Origin: Piper betle
Taxonomy: Eukaryota > Streptophyta > Magnoliopsida > Piperales > Piperaceae
Direction: 5' to 3'
Assembly: GCA_033002965.1 (NCBI GenBank)
Contig: JAURVB010001720.1
Location: 62,001 to 126,000, forward strand
DNA: 64,000 nucleotides
Below, in pieces: positions 1-11,689 of this stretch (position 1 is the stretch's first letter; every line of letters starts with the position of its first letter). The translations under genes were made by a program, and so were the position numbers. A model generated the notes under the pieces. That model made no database searches, had not been told where the DNA came from, and was given only the letters and a program-made list of their open reading frames with translations.

Positions 1-1783
1 ATTCCAAAATCCAAGGATTTTGGCCTGAGTGGACTCAGAAAGGGAAGACATTGGCTAGGTCATTCTGGAGCTAGCTAGACCAACTATCTTGGGAAAATCA
101 TAACGCAAAATCTACTGGGCTATTGGCTCTCAAATTTTAGGATGATGTTACTGGGACACATCCTAAACTCAGGGTGAAATTTCATACAATTTTCACTGCA
201 AAATACCTTGGGTAGGGGATTTTGTAACTAGAACTAAGGAAATTGGTGTTCACTCTGCATTCCTACATACTAAAAGAAAACCAATTAATTAGACATCAAA
301 ATGATTTTTAACTTAGCCAAAAATTTACATGTTCTAGTAGACACTTAGTGTATAGGTAATTTTTACAGATTTTAATAAATTATTTTAGGAAACACACAAA
401 TGAGTACAATGGTAATTTACATGAAATATCTAACATCTTAAACTACAATCAAGCAAAACATATCATTCAAATACAACATAAAACATGGTGTCAAAATATA
501 GGAAAGGGGCAACCAAGTCATTGTGAGTGGGAAAGCTGCCACCTTTGTCCAAGTTTGGTACCCATAAATGTTCATATGTGCATAATCAGACAAACCTTTG
601 TCAATAAAAGTTGTAGATATATCTCTTATGAACATAAAAAGACTAAAATTATGCAAAACGATGACCTAAAGCATGAACTATGAATTATTTACCAAAATCG
701 TGCAGCATACTAGCATGAACTATGAATTATTTACCGAAATAGTGCAGCATACTACACATACAACTTGAAAACATCATAACTACTTATTTACACTTGAAAA
801 TGACATGATTCTAAGTCGTATATACTCCTAACAAGAATATCTACATGGAAATTATACCATAAAAATGCAACCAAACATAGAGAAACATGCAAAAGACTCT
901 GACATTATGGTGAGGAGGAAAAGGAAGGACCTTTACCTCTTACGGGTTGAAGGGGAGTTCTCTTGGGGCTTCCTACCTCAAAACCTATTACCCTAAGAGG
1001 TTTTTGGGCTTCAAGTGAGCTTAGAGAAGCTAGGTAGGGCTGTGGAAGAAGTGGGAAGGAGAGGGGAAGGGATGAAGCTCAGAGCAATAGAGCTAAGGGG
1101 TGAAATGTGAGGGGAAATCCTTCTATTGATAGGCTGGAAAAGAGCCTTGACACAAGGCCGCTCGACATCGTCAACCCAGACCATAGAAAGACGAAGGTTC
1201 AGGTTGCTTGTCATATGGTGAACTAAATGACACACAAGTGTAGTTCTAGGTGCAAGGGCCCTGGTCTAGCGCAAGGTTGCCAAGACCAAAAGTCTAATTC
1301 CATTGACTTCCGGTGCAAGGGTGCTGGCCTGGCTCATGGGCACCAAGACTAGAACCCTATTTCTACAATTTTTCAATGCAAGGGCATTGGGAAGGTGCCT
1401 TTTCATTGAAAGTAGTTCATGCACACTTAGGGTTTGTACCCTTAGCCGATCGGGGTGACCTCAGGAACTAGCCACGAATCTCGTAAGGGCTAGGATCGTT
1501 CAAAAGGTGGTTCCAAACACACGACGAGCAACTAAACTCGGGAGAGATACAATCTTAAACTTATCTAGACTCAACAAGACCGAAAACATATAATCAAAGC
1601 TACAACGAAGTAGTGTCCAATTGGGTTGGCCAAACATAGGGAGAGGCTACAGTCTTGGCTCATACATACCATACAGTACATAGATCATACACATACGCAT
1701 ACGACATAAAGGGATGAGCAAGAGATCACAATCTGGGACCAAACTGATTCAAAACCCATCGGGTGAAAAGCCCATGTTTTACA
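1..1783 (-). mobile_element. LTR of a minus-strand Ty3/gypsy-like element (truncated by window start)
   Basis: This segment matches 6520-7735 and 18034-18364 in the same order and orientation, so it is one of two direct long terminal repeats of a large element read on the minus strand. Its right end reads TTTTACA on the plus strand, that is TGTAAAAC... on the minus strand, the usual start of such an LTR. A purine-rich stretch on the minus strand (1784-1797) abuts it, as expected for a polypurine tract beside a 3' LTR. The distal part lies outside the window. The short open frames inside (for example 1011-1235 minus) have counterparts in the other copy and are LTR sequence, not genes. Confidence 0.75.
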
Positions 1784-4350
1784 AACTCCACCTTTCAAGA
1801 AAATTTTTCCCAAAATTTACCTAAAGGGGTGCACACACAACAGCTGCAAGCTGTAAACATACCATACACACTACTACACGTGCATGTTGCATGGAGCTGC
1901 CATAACATCCTATTGTTAAACGTATCATCAAGAAAGCATATTGCTATTGATATGTTCCATTATCCATACACACAACAACCATGCTACTAAGAATATGTAC
2001 CACCAACTATGCATACAGCCATCGAGCACATCAATACTAGGCCATACTATTGTTAATCATATTATTGTAAATCATGCTAGTGTAGGACATAGTAGCCTAA
2101 GGGAGTCTAGCATTATTGAAGTCATATATTATGCATGTATCCACATACATAACTAGAGTATATGTTCATACTTGCCTTCTCCTAAAAGACTAGATATAGT
2201 CCAAGGTGTGCTCATGGGAAAAAAGTGATCTGAAAGAACCACCACATATACCTAAAAACAAAAGGTGGTCTAGTGGTCAAGCTGACCTCGCGTCGTAACT
2301 AGTCATGCAAAAGGATACCCTACAAAAAGAGTATCATGACTGGCCCCGAAAATTGGATTATGGTAAAGGTATAATCTGTAAGATGGACTAAGGGAACCTA
2401 AAAGGTGTCCACCCTAGAAGGTTGCCTAAAATATATGATCATAATGTCTTCACCTATAATTGCATAATGACACGTGTCTACTAAAATAATGTGGTATATA
2501 AAATGTGGGAAGGGTAAGGTAGTGTTCATTTTGAAGTACCCCTGTCGTCTGTTACTATGGATTTGATCATCCGTGTAAACTACAATGTAATCATCTTAAA
2601 GGACAGCTCCTAATGCTCTAAGCTAATCAGTAAACAGTCGACAAGTACTTGTTGATTGAATACTAGTTACATATATTCTAATGGGTGGGGAAGACTCATC
2701 CCATAGAACCACTATTGCACCTCGGGTCGATAGGAACCCATAGCAAAATGGGATAAGTGTCTCATCCATTCGCCTATGTTTTGTAATGAGTTGTCCCGCA
2801 TCGAGTTACAGTATTCTATCTCAATTCAGTTAGCTACTACTACTATGGTAGACTCACAAGCAGGGCTATTAAATGACCATATGTAGGATACCTATAACAT
2901 AAATGTGCATACTATAAAATTACATTTCATTGCACACCCACATCTCTAATGTCATGCTTATGTAGGTGATCATGATCTCTAACCTTGGTCTAGCTACTCT
3001 AGTTGTCATTCATCTAATTGACTAGATGCTGAACTTTGTCTCACTTATCTATCATACTCTAAAGCTGACAGTCATACAGATCTCATCATCCTACATTGGA
3101 TAGTCGATGTAGTACTATCGTATCCATTTTTCATTTGGTTCTTACTACTTAATTGCTAGCGGTGATGTTCAATCCTTATTCCTTGTCTATAGCTCCTAAC
3201 ATACTGTATCTATCATCTTATTTCCTCGTGTAACTCTACTATTCTTAATTATACTCGTCTATCCTATTGCTAGCCTACTGTAGTATACTTGCTTGGACGT
3301 GGTCGTGCTAGTCGGGTGGTGGTCAAGTTGGTCAGATAATGGTTAAGCTATTTGGAAGGTAGTTGAGCTATTTAGACGACAATCGAGCTACTCGAACAGT
3401 GGTTGAGTTTCTCAGACAGCGGTCAAGCTACTCTACCTGCAAACTCGATCATATTGCTACCTATACCCCCCCTAATTTATTACTGTAGCTATTTGACTAT
3501 CATATCAATCTCATATTGCTACCTTACCCCCTCAAAGTTCTCACTCATAGAAGGGTATTCCTAGCCAAACTATTATCTGTATGAATGCTCTTCTGTCATG
3601 AGTTTCATGAGCTCAATTTGGTATCTCACTTCCTATGCTTCGGGTCAACCTGATATATACCTGCACTTTGAATTCTCAGTAATGTCATGCCCATCATACC
3701 ATCTCATCATCCAACTCTGTTAGTCTAGGACAAGGGTGGTCATAATGGTGTCCTATAAGAAATGGGTTCACTACTAACATCTAGTTGCTAATACATCCCA
3801 CAAAATTTCTCATGCACTCCTCTCTAGGTCTTCCCAGTATCTAGCAGGGTCAACTCGATCATATAGTCTATCGCAAGTGGTTTTTACTGGCCAATCATTG
3901 TGTCCTTATCATCACATAACTACCTTCGTACTTCCGTTTGAAAGTCTACACCTATCTTGTACTCATTGTTTTATCTTTTCCCTACTTGGTAACTCTATCA
4001 TTTTCATGTAAATACATAGATATACTGATATGATAGAATCCAAACATAGACCCGTCAACCACTTATTTATACCTAGAGACATACTCATGATATCCTTTTA
4101 TAAGTTCTCTTCCAGAATACAGCTAGAGAAGGTAAAAAGAAGAAGAGGGATGTCTGAAGGGGGTAAGGGTGAAGAAAGATAAGAGAATAGAGAGGGTAAG
4201 GGAGAAGGAGGATGAAGAAGAGGAAGAAAAGAAGAAAAACAAGTGAAAGATGGGGGTTTAGAATTTTCTATCTTTGTCTATACAGTCTAGCAATATCTTA
4301 TCGAATTTCATCATTCTGAAAGTTAGCTGTCTTAATAATCTAAGAAGTCG
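1784..4350 (-). mobile_element. Decayed interior of the minus-strand Ty3/gypsy-like element
   Basis: This lies between the LTR ending at 1783 and the primer-binding site at 4351-4362, so it is the interior of the element. I see no frame that can be followed as gag, protease, reverse transcriptase or integrase; stops are frequent in all frames. At about 2.6 kb it is far shorter than an autonomous interior, so large deletions or a non-autonomous origin are likely. A polypyrimidine-rich leader on the minus strand (4120-4260) follows the primer-binding site. Confidence 0.6.
3290..3445 (-). repeat. Degenerate ~20-25 bp tandem repeat in the element interior
   Basis: The plus strand shows about six imperfect units of the form GTGGTCAAGCTACTCGGACA with heavy substitution. 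It starts roughly 0.9 kb from the primer-binding site of its element, the same relative position as the tandem repeat at 11435-11660 in the opposite-strand element. Confidence 0.6.
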
Positions 4351-4362
4351 GCTCGGATACCA
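4351..4362 (-). other. Retrotransposon primer-binding site (initiator tRNA-Met type)
   Basis: The minus strand reads TGGTATCCGAGC, 11 of 12 bases identical to the common plant primer-binding site TGGTATCAGAGC complementary to initiator tRNA-Met. It sits directly inside the right LTR (starting about 4365), which fixes the element on the minus strand. Confidence 0.8.
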
Positions 4363-4364
4363 AG

Positions 4365-7300
4365 TTATAACACACTATTTTTTGGTCCAATGGAAGACAA
4401 AATTGCAATGTTATAATCAGAAATTCATTCATTAGATTACATCATACAAACTTCACAATAGATAATCTCAACCCTTAAGGAGGCTTAGGATGGACACCTT
4501 ATTAGATTTCCATACAATGCATATTGATTATATGACATAGGAAAGTTCTTAGCTTAAGGTTCCTAACATGACCAATCTGAATCACGAGAGAGGCAGCACC
4601 TCTCTGGCAACTAAGAGGGTGACTTTACATAATGCAAATGATCACTCCGAACTACACAAAAGTAACACCTTAAATGTAACTAAGAGGTTGAGTTTTTTTA
4701 TAAATGGAGATGTATGATCTCATTCTTATACTTAGTTTAAGCCTTGAGTCAGGTAGCTTTTACTTAGATGATGTTGATGATTTTGCAGCCAATATAAACA
4801 CTAGGTCATGATTACCTATTCCACATACCCCGCAAAAGTAAATTAACACACAAGAGTACATTTGGTCTTCATGTAGGCTCTTCACGCGGTATGGACCGTA
4901 AGCTCCTCCTGCCCATAGTACTCTAACATACACTTAACTACAATCAAATAGGTTTCATGTACCTAAATTGCTCCTCATTGTGTTCGAGGACTTTGAGACT
5001 TATACATCCTACAAACAATTGTTCACCTTGGCCCCAAAGTTTATACACTGCACAAGGATAATATATATATAATAATAATAATATATGGAAGAGCACATAC
5101 ACTTCATAACACCCTATCACAACATTCATTCATAACCAGATTTACGAAATCATAATACAACACATAGTCCAATAGGCCCCAACATAAATCAAATCACCAA
5201 AAAGCATAAACTTGATACACATAGCAAGGTCTTATGCATCAACACATCGTTCCATCCCCTGTCGTGAGCCTCTCGATCCATCCACCAATGTCGTCCACTA
5301 AAATGCCTACTCACCTCACAAATATAAAAAATTTGTTAGTAATTTGTTATTACTAGTTCGAGAATAATTACTTATACATCTAAATACTGGCTGATGGGTA
5401 TCTTAACACCCACGAAAAAGCATGAAACTTAAGTATTCATCACAAGCGGTACACTGAGGCCCACATTGCCCACATCAAAAACAAAACGCAAGAAAAAGTC
5501 GATGGTTTCATACTTATATACATATATTTTTTCGCTTTTGCCCTCATATCCTGCATATATCACCCGTCATGGTATTGTGGTGCCTTAGATTAGTGTTAGG
5601 TTAATGCCACAATTTCTAGAGCGTGCTGCATTCTTAGTACCCTACTTACATTGCACTACTTGAGGATGTGAATGAGTATTAGTGTAATTCTTATAACTCA
5701 TATCACTCACTCTCTCATTCATAAAATTTACAAAGCCGCGCGTACTTATATGTTAGGCTTAGGAAGAGACATATATAATAAGTTTCTGGATCTTCAGTTC
5801 GAAAAGCAATAAGAAGTCACATCCTTTAGTTTTATTAAATGGCGAAAAACTCAGCTAAATGACCCTACATCTAAGGGATCCGATAAAACTCGTTTGACGT
5901 CATCCTACATCAATACTTACTTTAAACCTCACACATGGAGCCAAACATAGGTGAATCGAAAGAGTCATATAGAGCTGGATGATTAGAACTCCTCATCCTA
6001 ACTCGACGAGCTCACTCCCCGTAACCTACCAAGGAGATGAAACTCGAATAAACCTCGGATCACATTGGTATGTAAAATGAGGCACTACCTCAACACATGA
6101 AATGCACTAAGATAACTAATTATCTATACCTATCTTACTTAATGACATGTTAAACATCATTAGGTAGCCTTAATTAGAGTTTTGGTTGCCAATATATTTA
6201 GCAGAAAAGTCCAAGACTTATGGTAATCGAACAGACTTAATCAAACAATTTTTCAGAAGGGATAAACAGTGTCCAAATGGCTAAAATTTGGACCAATGGA
6301 CCCTAATACTCTAAAGTTTGATACAAAAATTACCATGTTTTGACCATGGGCCAACATGGTAAACAAGGCCCACTAAGGTCAGGCTATGGTGCTACAAGCA
6401 GTGTTCCTGGTCCACGCACCACTTTTCTAAGTCACATTCATGGCAATCGAGACTCCAAATGGGCTTGGCTAAGTGGGTAGAGTTAGCCGGCACCGTGGGC
6501 TTGAATCATATGAAATTTCAATTCCAAACTTCAAGTATTTGAGCCTCAGTAGACTCGGAAAGGGAAAGCATTGGCTAGGTCATTTCTAGAGCTGGTTGGG
6601 CCTACTTGCTTGGGAAAATAATAACTTAAGATCTACTAGGCTATTGGCTCTTGAATTTAGGGTAATGTTACTGGGACACATCCAAGGACCTGGGTGAAAT
6701 TATATGCAATTTCACCAGCAAATGACTCACATTACAAATTAACAGCACAACAAGCACACAATGCACTTACAAATTTGTTCAAGCACTTACTGTTGTTATT
6801 TTAGCTTGGTAATTTTCCAAGAAATAGCTAACATCATAGCCTACAATCAAGGAAAATATATCATTCAAATACAACCTAAATCATGGTGTCAAAATTTGGG
6901 AAAGGGCAGCCATGTCACTGTGAACAGGAAAGATGCCCCCTTTCACCCACTTTGGCTCCCATAGATGCTCATGCGTGCATAATTAGATGAAGACTTGTAA
7001 ATAAAAGTTGTAGATATAATCTTATGAACATAACAAGAATAAAATCATGCAAAACAGTGACTTACAACATAAGATATGAACTATTTACTGAAAGAGTGCA
7101 TCATACTCTATATACAGCTTACAAACATCATAACTTTTTATTTACCCATAAAAATGACATTATTTAAAATCATATCTACTCCTAACAAGTGTATCCATAT
7201 GAAAAAAATATTATAAAAATATGACTAGACACAGAGAAACATGCAATAAGCTCCAACATCACGACGAGAAAAAGGAGGGATCATTACCTCATATAGGTCC

Positions 7301-7740
7301 AAGGGGAGGTCTCTTAGAGCCTCCTACCCCAAGACCTATGAACCTTGGAGGTTCGCTAGGCTTGGAGAAGCTTGGGAGCGCTGTGAAAGAAGTGGGAAGG
7401 AGAGGGGAAGGGAGGAAGGTTAGAGCAATGGAGCAAAGGGCGCCAGCGAGCAGAAAGGCGTCGGACTTTACCAAGCCAAACCGTGAAACGGTGAGGGTTT
7501 AGTTCACATGGGTCAAATTTTCATGAACCAAATTGCACGTAAGTGCAGGCCTAGGCATAAGAGGCTCTAGTATGGTGCAAGAGTTTCAGGACTAGAACCC
7601 TAATTCCACGAACTTCCAATAGAGGGCGTTGGCATGGTGGGGCTCATGACCAAAATGCTAATTCCACCCTTTTCAATGGAAGGGTGTTGGGAGGGTGCCT
7701 TTTGCGCTGGAAGTTGTTTGTGCCCTACGGTAGCTGGGGT
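4365..7740 (-). mobile_element. 5' LTR of the minus-strand element, PBS-proximal part (interrupted at 7740)
   Basis: The part at 6520-7735 is homologous to 1-1440. The part at 4365-6520 should correspond to sequence left of the window. The LTR is interrupted after 7740 by a 10.3-kb insertion and resumes at 18029. Reassembled without the insertion it is about 3.7 kb. Small frames such as 7221-7502 plus lie in the GC-richer part of the LTR and are not supported as genes. Confidence 0.75.
7736..7740. repeat. Target-site duplication GGGGT (left copy)
   Basis: GGGGT directly precedes the TGTAAAACCC start of the inserted element and is repeated exactly at 18029-18033, directly after its ...GTGTTACA end. 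A 5-bp duplication is normal for LTR retrotransposon integration. Confidence 0.9.
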
Positions 7741-10591
7741 TGTAAAACCCACGATTCGAGTCAGGGTTTTATAATCAGAACTAGTCGGTTCGACCGTTAT
7801 TTTCGAGTCGAGTTGGTTTCAAAACACGTGTACTGAGCCGCGCCGGTCGTGTGTATGAGCTATGAGGGTCATGCATACACAAGTATATGATGATAACGTC
7901 ATGAACACAACAGAACAGAATGAGTTATCAGAATATATTAGAGTATGCCAATTATTTTTTTCTTTTTGTATATAGTGGATCGTAGATTTAGTTTTAGGCC
8001 ATTTATCGCGTTAGGACGCGTTACTGGTAGTTTGGGTGGGTTGATAGTTCTAGGGCATATCATTATGATGTTTTGGTGTATATTTGATTTTATGGGATTT
8101 TTCCCGATTTTTGTGGAATTGTTTTAGGATTTATGGCGACTTAATTATTATTCTTAACTCGAGCCGGACACGAGTAAAGTAATATTTACAAGTTTGCCAC
8201 CAGCCCTTTTCTTCCCTCCCAACACCTTCTTCCCCAAACCCTTGCCCCGATGCCACCACTACTGTGGACGCCACCCTGCCGCAGATTGGCTCCGCCTAGC
8301 CCCGCCACGGCATCACCGTGTTGTTCCGACCAGGCCCGGCCACCATATGGCCATTGCAATACGAGAAAGCTGCGCCTTTGGGCAGCACTTCCATCGCTAA
8401 TCTTACCACCAGCGACCGTCGCCGCCGCGATCGAGTGGTTGCCTAGGCACCCTAGACCACCCAGTGACCTTTCCTACCTGAGCGGAGGCCGTCGCCACCC
8501 AGGCCGGCTGGATCGAGTCACCCATCGCCGCCACCACTGTTTTAGCCATTTTCCGGCGAGCCACCACCTCCACCAACTATGTCGATGCCGTAGAAGCGTC
8601 GAGCTCGCTGCGCCAGTTTCAATGGTACCCAATATGACCACTTTCCGGCCAGTAGACGCCGCCGACGACTGTCACCGAAAAATCGCTGGAAGCTACCGGA
8701 AAACTATTGAAATCTGCCGAAAAACCGACAGAAAATCGGATTTGCTAGAATTTGCAAGATCATCCGCAGAGTTCATCCAGTCGAACCCGATTGAACTTTG
8801 AACATCGCAGATTACTGACGATGTGAGGTATAATTACCTCCAAATTTATAATTTAAACTTGATGATTGTTAGCACAGCATGCTAGGGTTGATTTATTGAT
8901 GTGATTAATGCTTAATTATGGATGGAATGATGAGTTGCATGATGAGATTAAGTGTGAATGAAGAGTAAGTGATCTAATAAGAGCATGATAAGTGACTACG
9001 ACGTAACTTATAAAAATACAGTAAAATTTGTATGAATAGGATTAGTTAGAATAATTTTTCATACTTACGATTATTTGATTGTTAATTAATGTTCATTGAG
9101 TTTGATGCATCATTTAGTTAGCGGGCGTTAGTATTTAGTTTTGATGTGTAGGTACAAAGTTGGAGCTTGCCACCTAGGCACGATGACACGCTTGGAGCTT
9201 CTACTCGTTTTTGCTTTATGTTCTCTTCTATTGTGTGTTTATTTTATTATTTGCAGGATGGGTTAAGTGGCGTTTTATTGGATCCCACTTAACTCGGGCC
9301 ATTTAACAAAATAGTTTTCCAGATTAATAACCCCTCAAGGATGATTTTGAAAACAAGATCGACCACAAGTTGCCTTCGGGCCTATTATATAAATCCCTTC
9401 CCAGGCCTATATATATAATTTTATCGAGTTTTCAGTGACACGAGAGATGGAGAAACCGACTGCACATACCATGAGCGGATGCCGTGATAGTCAAAGCGGG
9501 CTCTGGATTGGTGCAGCAGACTGTTCCATTCCCGAGGGATCCTGACAACTCCGCATTTGAGTTCCTCACACTCAGAGAACGTGGAGGTTTACAGGTATGG
9601 TTTAGTACAGCGCATGTCCGGACTTGTGGTTTAAAGGGTACTAAAGGTGACTGCCTGAGAGTACTCAGCTTTTGTGCTCAAGGCCAGAAGAAATATGGAG
9701 GTAAGGAGAGGGCTTAAGATTTGAGACCAGAAAATGAAGTAAGAAAATGCCGAGAGAGGCATCAGCAGCAACAGATCAGTCAGTTCGGGATGCTACCTGG
9801 TCTGCAGCTCAGTGGCTGCTCAGTAGGTGTCCTTCAGAGTGTTCACGAGGAGTATATAATGTTTTCTTTCATATGAGAGTTTGCTCTCATAGCTAGCTTG
9901 TTATAGTTATTTTATTTTTCGGACTAGTAACACTTGTTACTGACGTGTTTTTATAATATATGTAGGTGACAATCACGAGTTGGATGTCCCAGCCTGGACG
10001 GAGGAGCAATGATGTCGTTTGCACACACATGTCAGTTGATAGAGTAATTAATATTTTTGTTATGATGTTATTATATTGAGAATGACGTGAAATGTTGAGA
10101 CATGATATGACATGATTAAATGTTAAGACATGATGATAGAATGTGAAATATGAATAGATTGCGCAGTGGAAGCATTGTGGGTTGAGACCCAAGCTTCAAA
10201 GTGAGTTTACAGCATATTAGATTGTGTGTGAATGAAATTGTTGATACATGTATATATATTTATATATATTATTTAAACAGAGTGGTCCCTAATTACACTT
10301 TTAGGAGAGACTTTGTCCGTTTTATTTTAGAATTTTTATTAATTTGATCATAATCGTGTTGTTGTACGAATTACTTTGTATGTCATCCATGTAGTATAAT
10401 GTTAGGATTCTGTGCATTTACTCCATGAGATGACAAGTCGTATCTTCATCTTAAGATTTATTTTGATTTTCTTTACATGCAGATCTTTTTTTCATAAAGT
10501 TAGTTGCATAACAGTGTATTCAATACTTCATCAGAAGTATGTGGAATTGGCCTTAGTTGAGCTGGTAGGTCATATCTATAGATTTTTATCG
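7741..10591 (+). mobile_element. 5' LTR of the nested element
   Basis: It matches 15191-17915 nearly throughout, including a GC-rich block (8170-8810; 15640-16260 in the other copy) and the segment before the LTR end. From about 10456 the two LTRs stop matching: the last ~135 bp here do not resemble the canonical end at 17916-18028. The right boundary is set by the candidate primer-binding site at 10592. The open frames inside (8250-8801, 9484-9717 and others) recur as broken frames in the second LTR and are not genes. Confidence 0.8.
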
Positions 10592-10603
10592 TGATATCAG
10601 ACT
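10592..10603 (+). other. Degenerate primer-binding site
   Basis: TGATATCAGACT matches 9 of 12 bases of TGGTATCAGAGC (initiator tRNA-Met type). It lies 2851 bp into the element, agreeing with the 2838-bp length of the 3' LTR. Confidence 0.5.
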
Positions 10604-11434
10604 ATTTGTCAATTAGATGTGAGCAGGGAATGTTGTAGTGCTAGCAGAGGTAGAATGGGTATAAGACCTCATCTTAAACCAGATTCGGAAGTCAGTAGAT
10701 GTGAGCAACAATCTGACATGATTGTCATGATGGACTTAGAAACCCACTAGTTTTGTCCATCGCATAAGTGAATTGGATGATTGACCAGGTATTCGTGTTT
10801 TGCATGTCACCTCATTAGTCCAGTTTCTATGGGACATGGTGTACATGATGGGAATGAGTTAAAAAAGGGGTAACAATAAGGAGCTTGAAGTATATAGATA
10901 CTAGAAAGTTAGTTGAGACATGAGATGGACCACTTCCAGAAGATAGTGATGAATGAGGATGAGTAGCGGGGTGGATCGATAGTCCAATGGGTACTTCACT
11001 GCATCCTCCTCTTCCACTAGTTTATGACCTATGGGCAGAAGTTTTGGCTTCTTTTTGCTAGACATAGGTCTCGATATGACAAGGAAAATATCAGGACCAC
11101 CATTGCCTATGAGATCAGTTATTTGACCAGATTCTACCAGAGATAAGGCACCAGATCAGTGATTGTCGTTTGAAGGCCAGTCGGCACTGATAGAAACAGC
11201 CACTTCAGATTTCAAGAGATCAGTATGGGTTCAGCATAGGTTACCATCATATGTGTCAACACTATGATCCGAACCACTCTGGATCAGATATGCATGATTA
11301 AATAAACTAAGCCGACTTGTTAGCAACCACGTCTAGGGAGACATACAAATAGAGGAAGACATGTGAGAGACAATAGTGGATTTACAATATATACGACCAG
11401 GATCAGATTTTTAGCATTTAGATAGCACCATTCC

Positions 11435-11660
11435 CGACTGAGTGCACAACCACCGACCAAGTTGCACAACCACCGACCCAGTGCACAACCACCGACCGAC
11501 CGAGTTGCACAACTGTCGACCGAGTTACACAACTGCCGAGCGGAGTTGCATGATCGCCGATCGACTCACACAACCACCCGCCAAGGTGCACAACTGCCAT
11601 TCAAGATGTACTACCACCGACCGAAGATGCACTACCATCGTCCATGTATTGCTCATCCGC
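11435..11660 (+). repeat. Degenerate ~20 bp tandem repeat (CACAACCACCGACC type)
   Basis: About ten imperfect units of GAGTTGCACAACCACCGACC occur in a row, with spacing of about 18-24 bp. In one plus frame the first units read as His-Asn-His-Arg-Pro repeats, but the frame does not persist. The array lies ~0.84-1.06 kb after the primer-binding site. Confidence 0.75.
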
Positions 11661-11689
11661 CAACCAAGTAGATTAGTTAGAACTTAGTA

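Noticed and set aside
8250..8801. 183-codon open frame, GC-rich
   Set aside because: It lies wholly inside the 5' LTR of the nested element; the matching place in the 3' LTR (15640-16260) is broken, and the sequence is a low-complexity Pro/Arg/His product of GC-rich DNA.
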